From Bacteroidota bacterium (GTDB lineage: Bacteria > Bacteroidota > Bacteroidia > Cytophagales > Cyclobacteriaceae), in the NCBI GenBank assembly GCA_024643595.1, contig JAHEMS010000202.1, forward strand, positions 1-6,682: a stretch of 6,682 nucleotides of DNA, read 5' to 3'. The notes under the pieces were generated by a model, which had not been told where the DNA came from, searched no databases, and worked only from the letters and a program-made list of their open reading frames with translations. Below are positions 6,516-6,682 of the stretch, piece after piece. Positions within the stretch are counted from its first letter, which is position 1. Each line of letters begins with the position of its first letter. Position numbers and translations under genes: made by a program.

Positions 6516-6682
6516 ATGAAAACGAAAGTTTACAATCCCAGTCCTCTTGAAACTGAAATCGCTAAAGCGTTGGTTAGTCTCCAACAAGAAATCGGGAATG
6601 GACTCAGCGATAGAACGATCAGTCAAATTTCCGCTGATCTCACCCAGGATAATCCTTCTGTAAAACTTAATGTAGTGGATAT
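6516..6682 (+). CDS. hypothetical protein, 3' end cut off by the window
   Basis: An open frame starts at ATG 6516 (MKTKVYNPSPLETEIAKAL) and stays open for 55 codons to the window edge, so the length and C-terminus are unknown. The visible part looks soluble: an extended start, then a probable amphipathic helix (about residues 10-30, ETEIAKALVSLQQEI), then polar sequence with DNPSVKLNVVD that may begin a beta strand. There is no signal peptide or membrane segment. I do not recognise the family. The other nearby ATG, at 6505, gives only a short frame that stops, so 6516 is the better start. There is no Shine-Dalgarno sequence. It lies 156 bases after fabH in the same direction; the gap has inverted repeats but no clear terminator, so read-through from fabH is possible. 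Confidence 0.65.
   Translation, partial: MKTKVYNPSPLETEIAKALVSLQQEIGNGLSDRTISQISADLTQDNPSVKLNVVD

Noticed and set aside
1..6682. CRISPR arrays, tRNA or rRNA genes, insertion sequences, phage or defence genes
   Set aside because: No regularly spaced repeats, cloverleaf-like sequences, transposase motifs or terminal repeats were seen on either strand.

Overview
The window looks like a chromosomal segment of a Bacteroidota bacterium, most likely of the Cytophagia type. The reasons are moderate GC by eye, no recognisable Shine-Dalgarno sequences before the starts, and an ABC permease fused to an M1 aminopeptidase, an architecture I associate with that phylum. The lineage is inferred from gene content and style, not from a marker gene. 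All convincing genes are on the + strand.

Layout. Positions 123-1010 encode an ABC transporter ATPase. After a 39-base gap, positions 1050-4628 encode its partner, a 1192-residue protein that joins about 13 membrane segments (two permease halves plus one extra helix) to a large extracytoplasmic M1 zinc-metallopeptidase domain. The two very probably form one operon and one membrane complex. Positions 4629-4876 are intergenic and hold a perfect 11-bp hairpin. Its only T-rich flank lies on the minus-strand side, and there are faint traces of a broken minus-strand reading frame. Positions 4877-5290 encode an unrecognised, highly charged, helical 137-residue protein. Positions 5361-6359 encode a beta-ketoacyl-ACP synthase III (FabH) with the complete Cys-His-Asn triad. 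It is preceded by two abutting dyad-symmetric elements and a weak Bacteroidota-like -7 box. The 156-base gap after fabH contains overlapping inverted repeats, one forming an 11-bp bulged stem-loop. At 6516 another small gene starts and runs off the window end.

How they fit together. The ATPase and the permease-peptidase form a functional pair: cytoplasmic ATP hydrolysis driving a membrane unit with a peptidase facing the periplasm. The substrate and the reason for joining transport and proteolysis are not evident. FabH starts fatty-acid synthesis and has no visible link to the transporter. The two small hypothetical proteins flanking it have no assigned role. The most noteworthy item is the transporter-peptidase fusion with its HExxH-x19-E zinc site and non-canonical exopeptidase motif. 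The intergenic structures are weaker leads.
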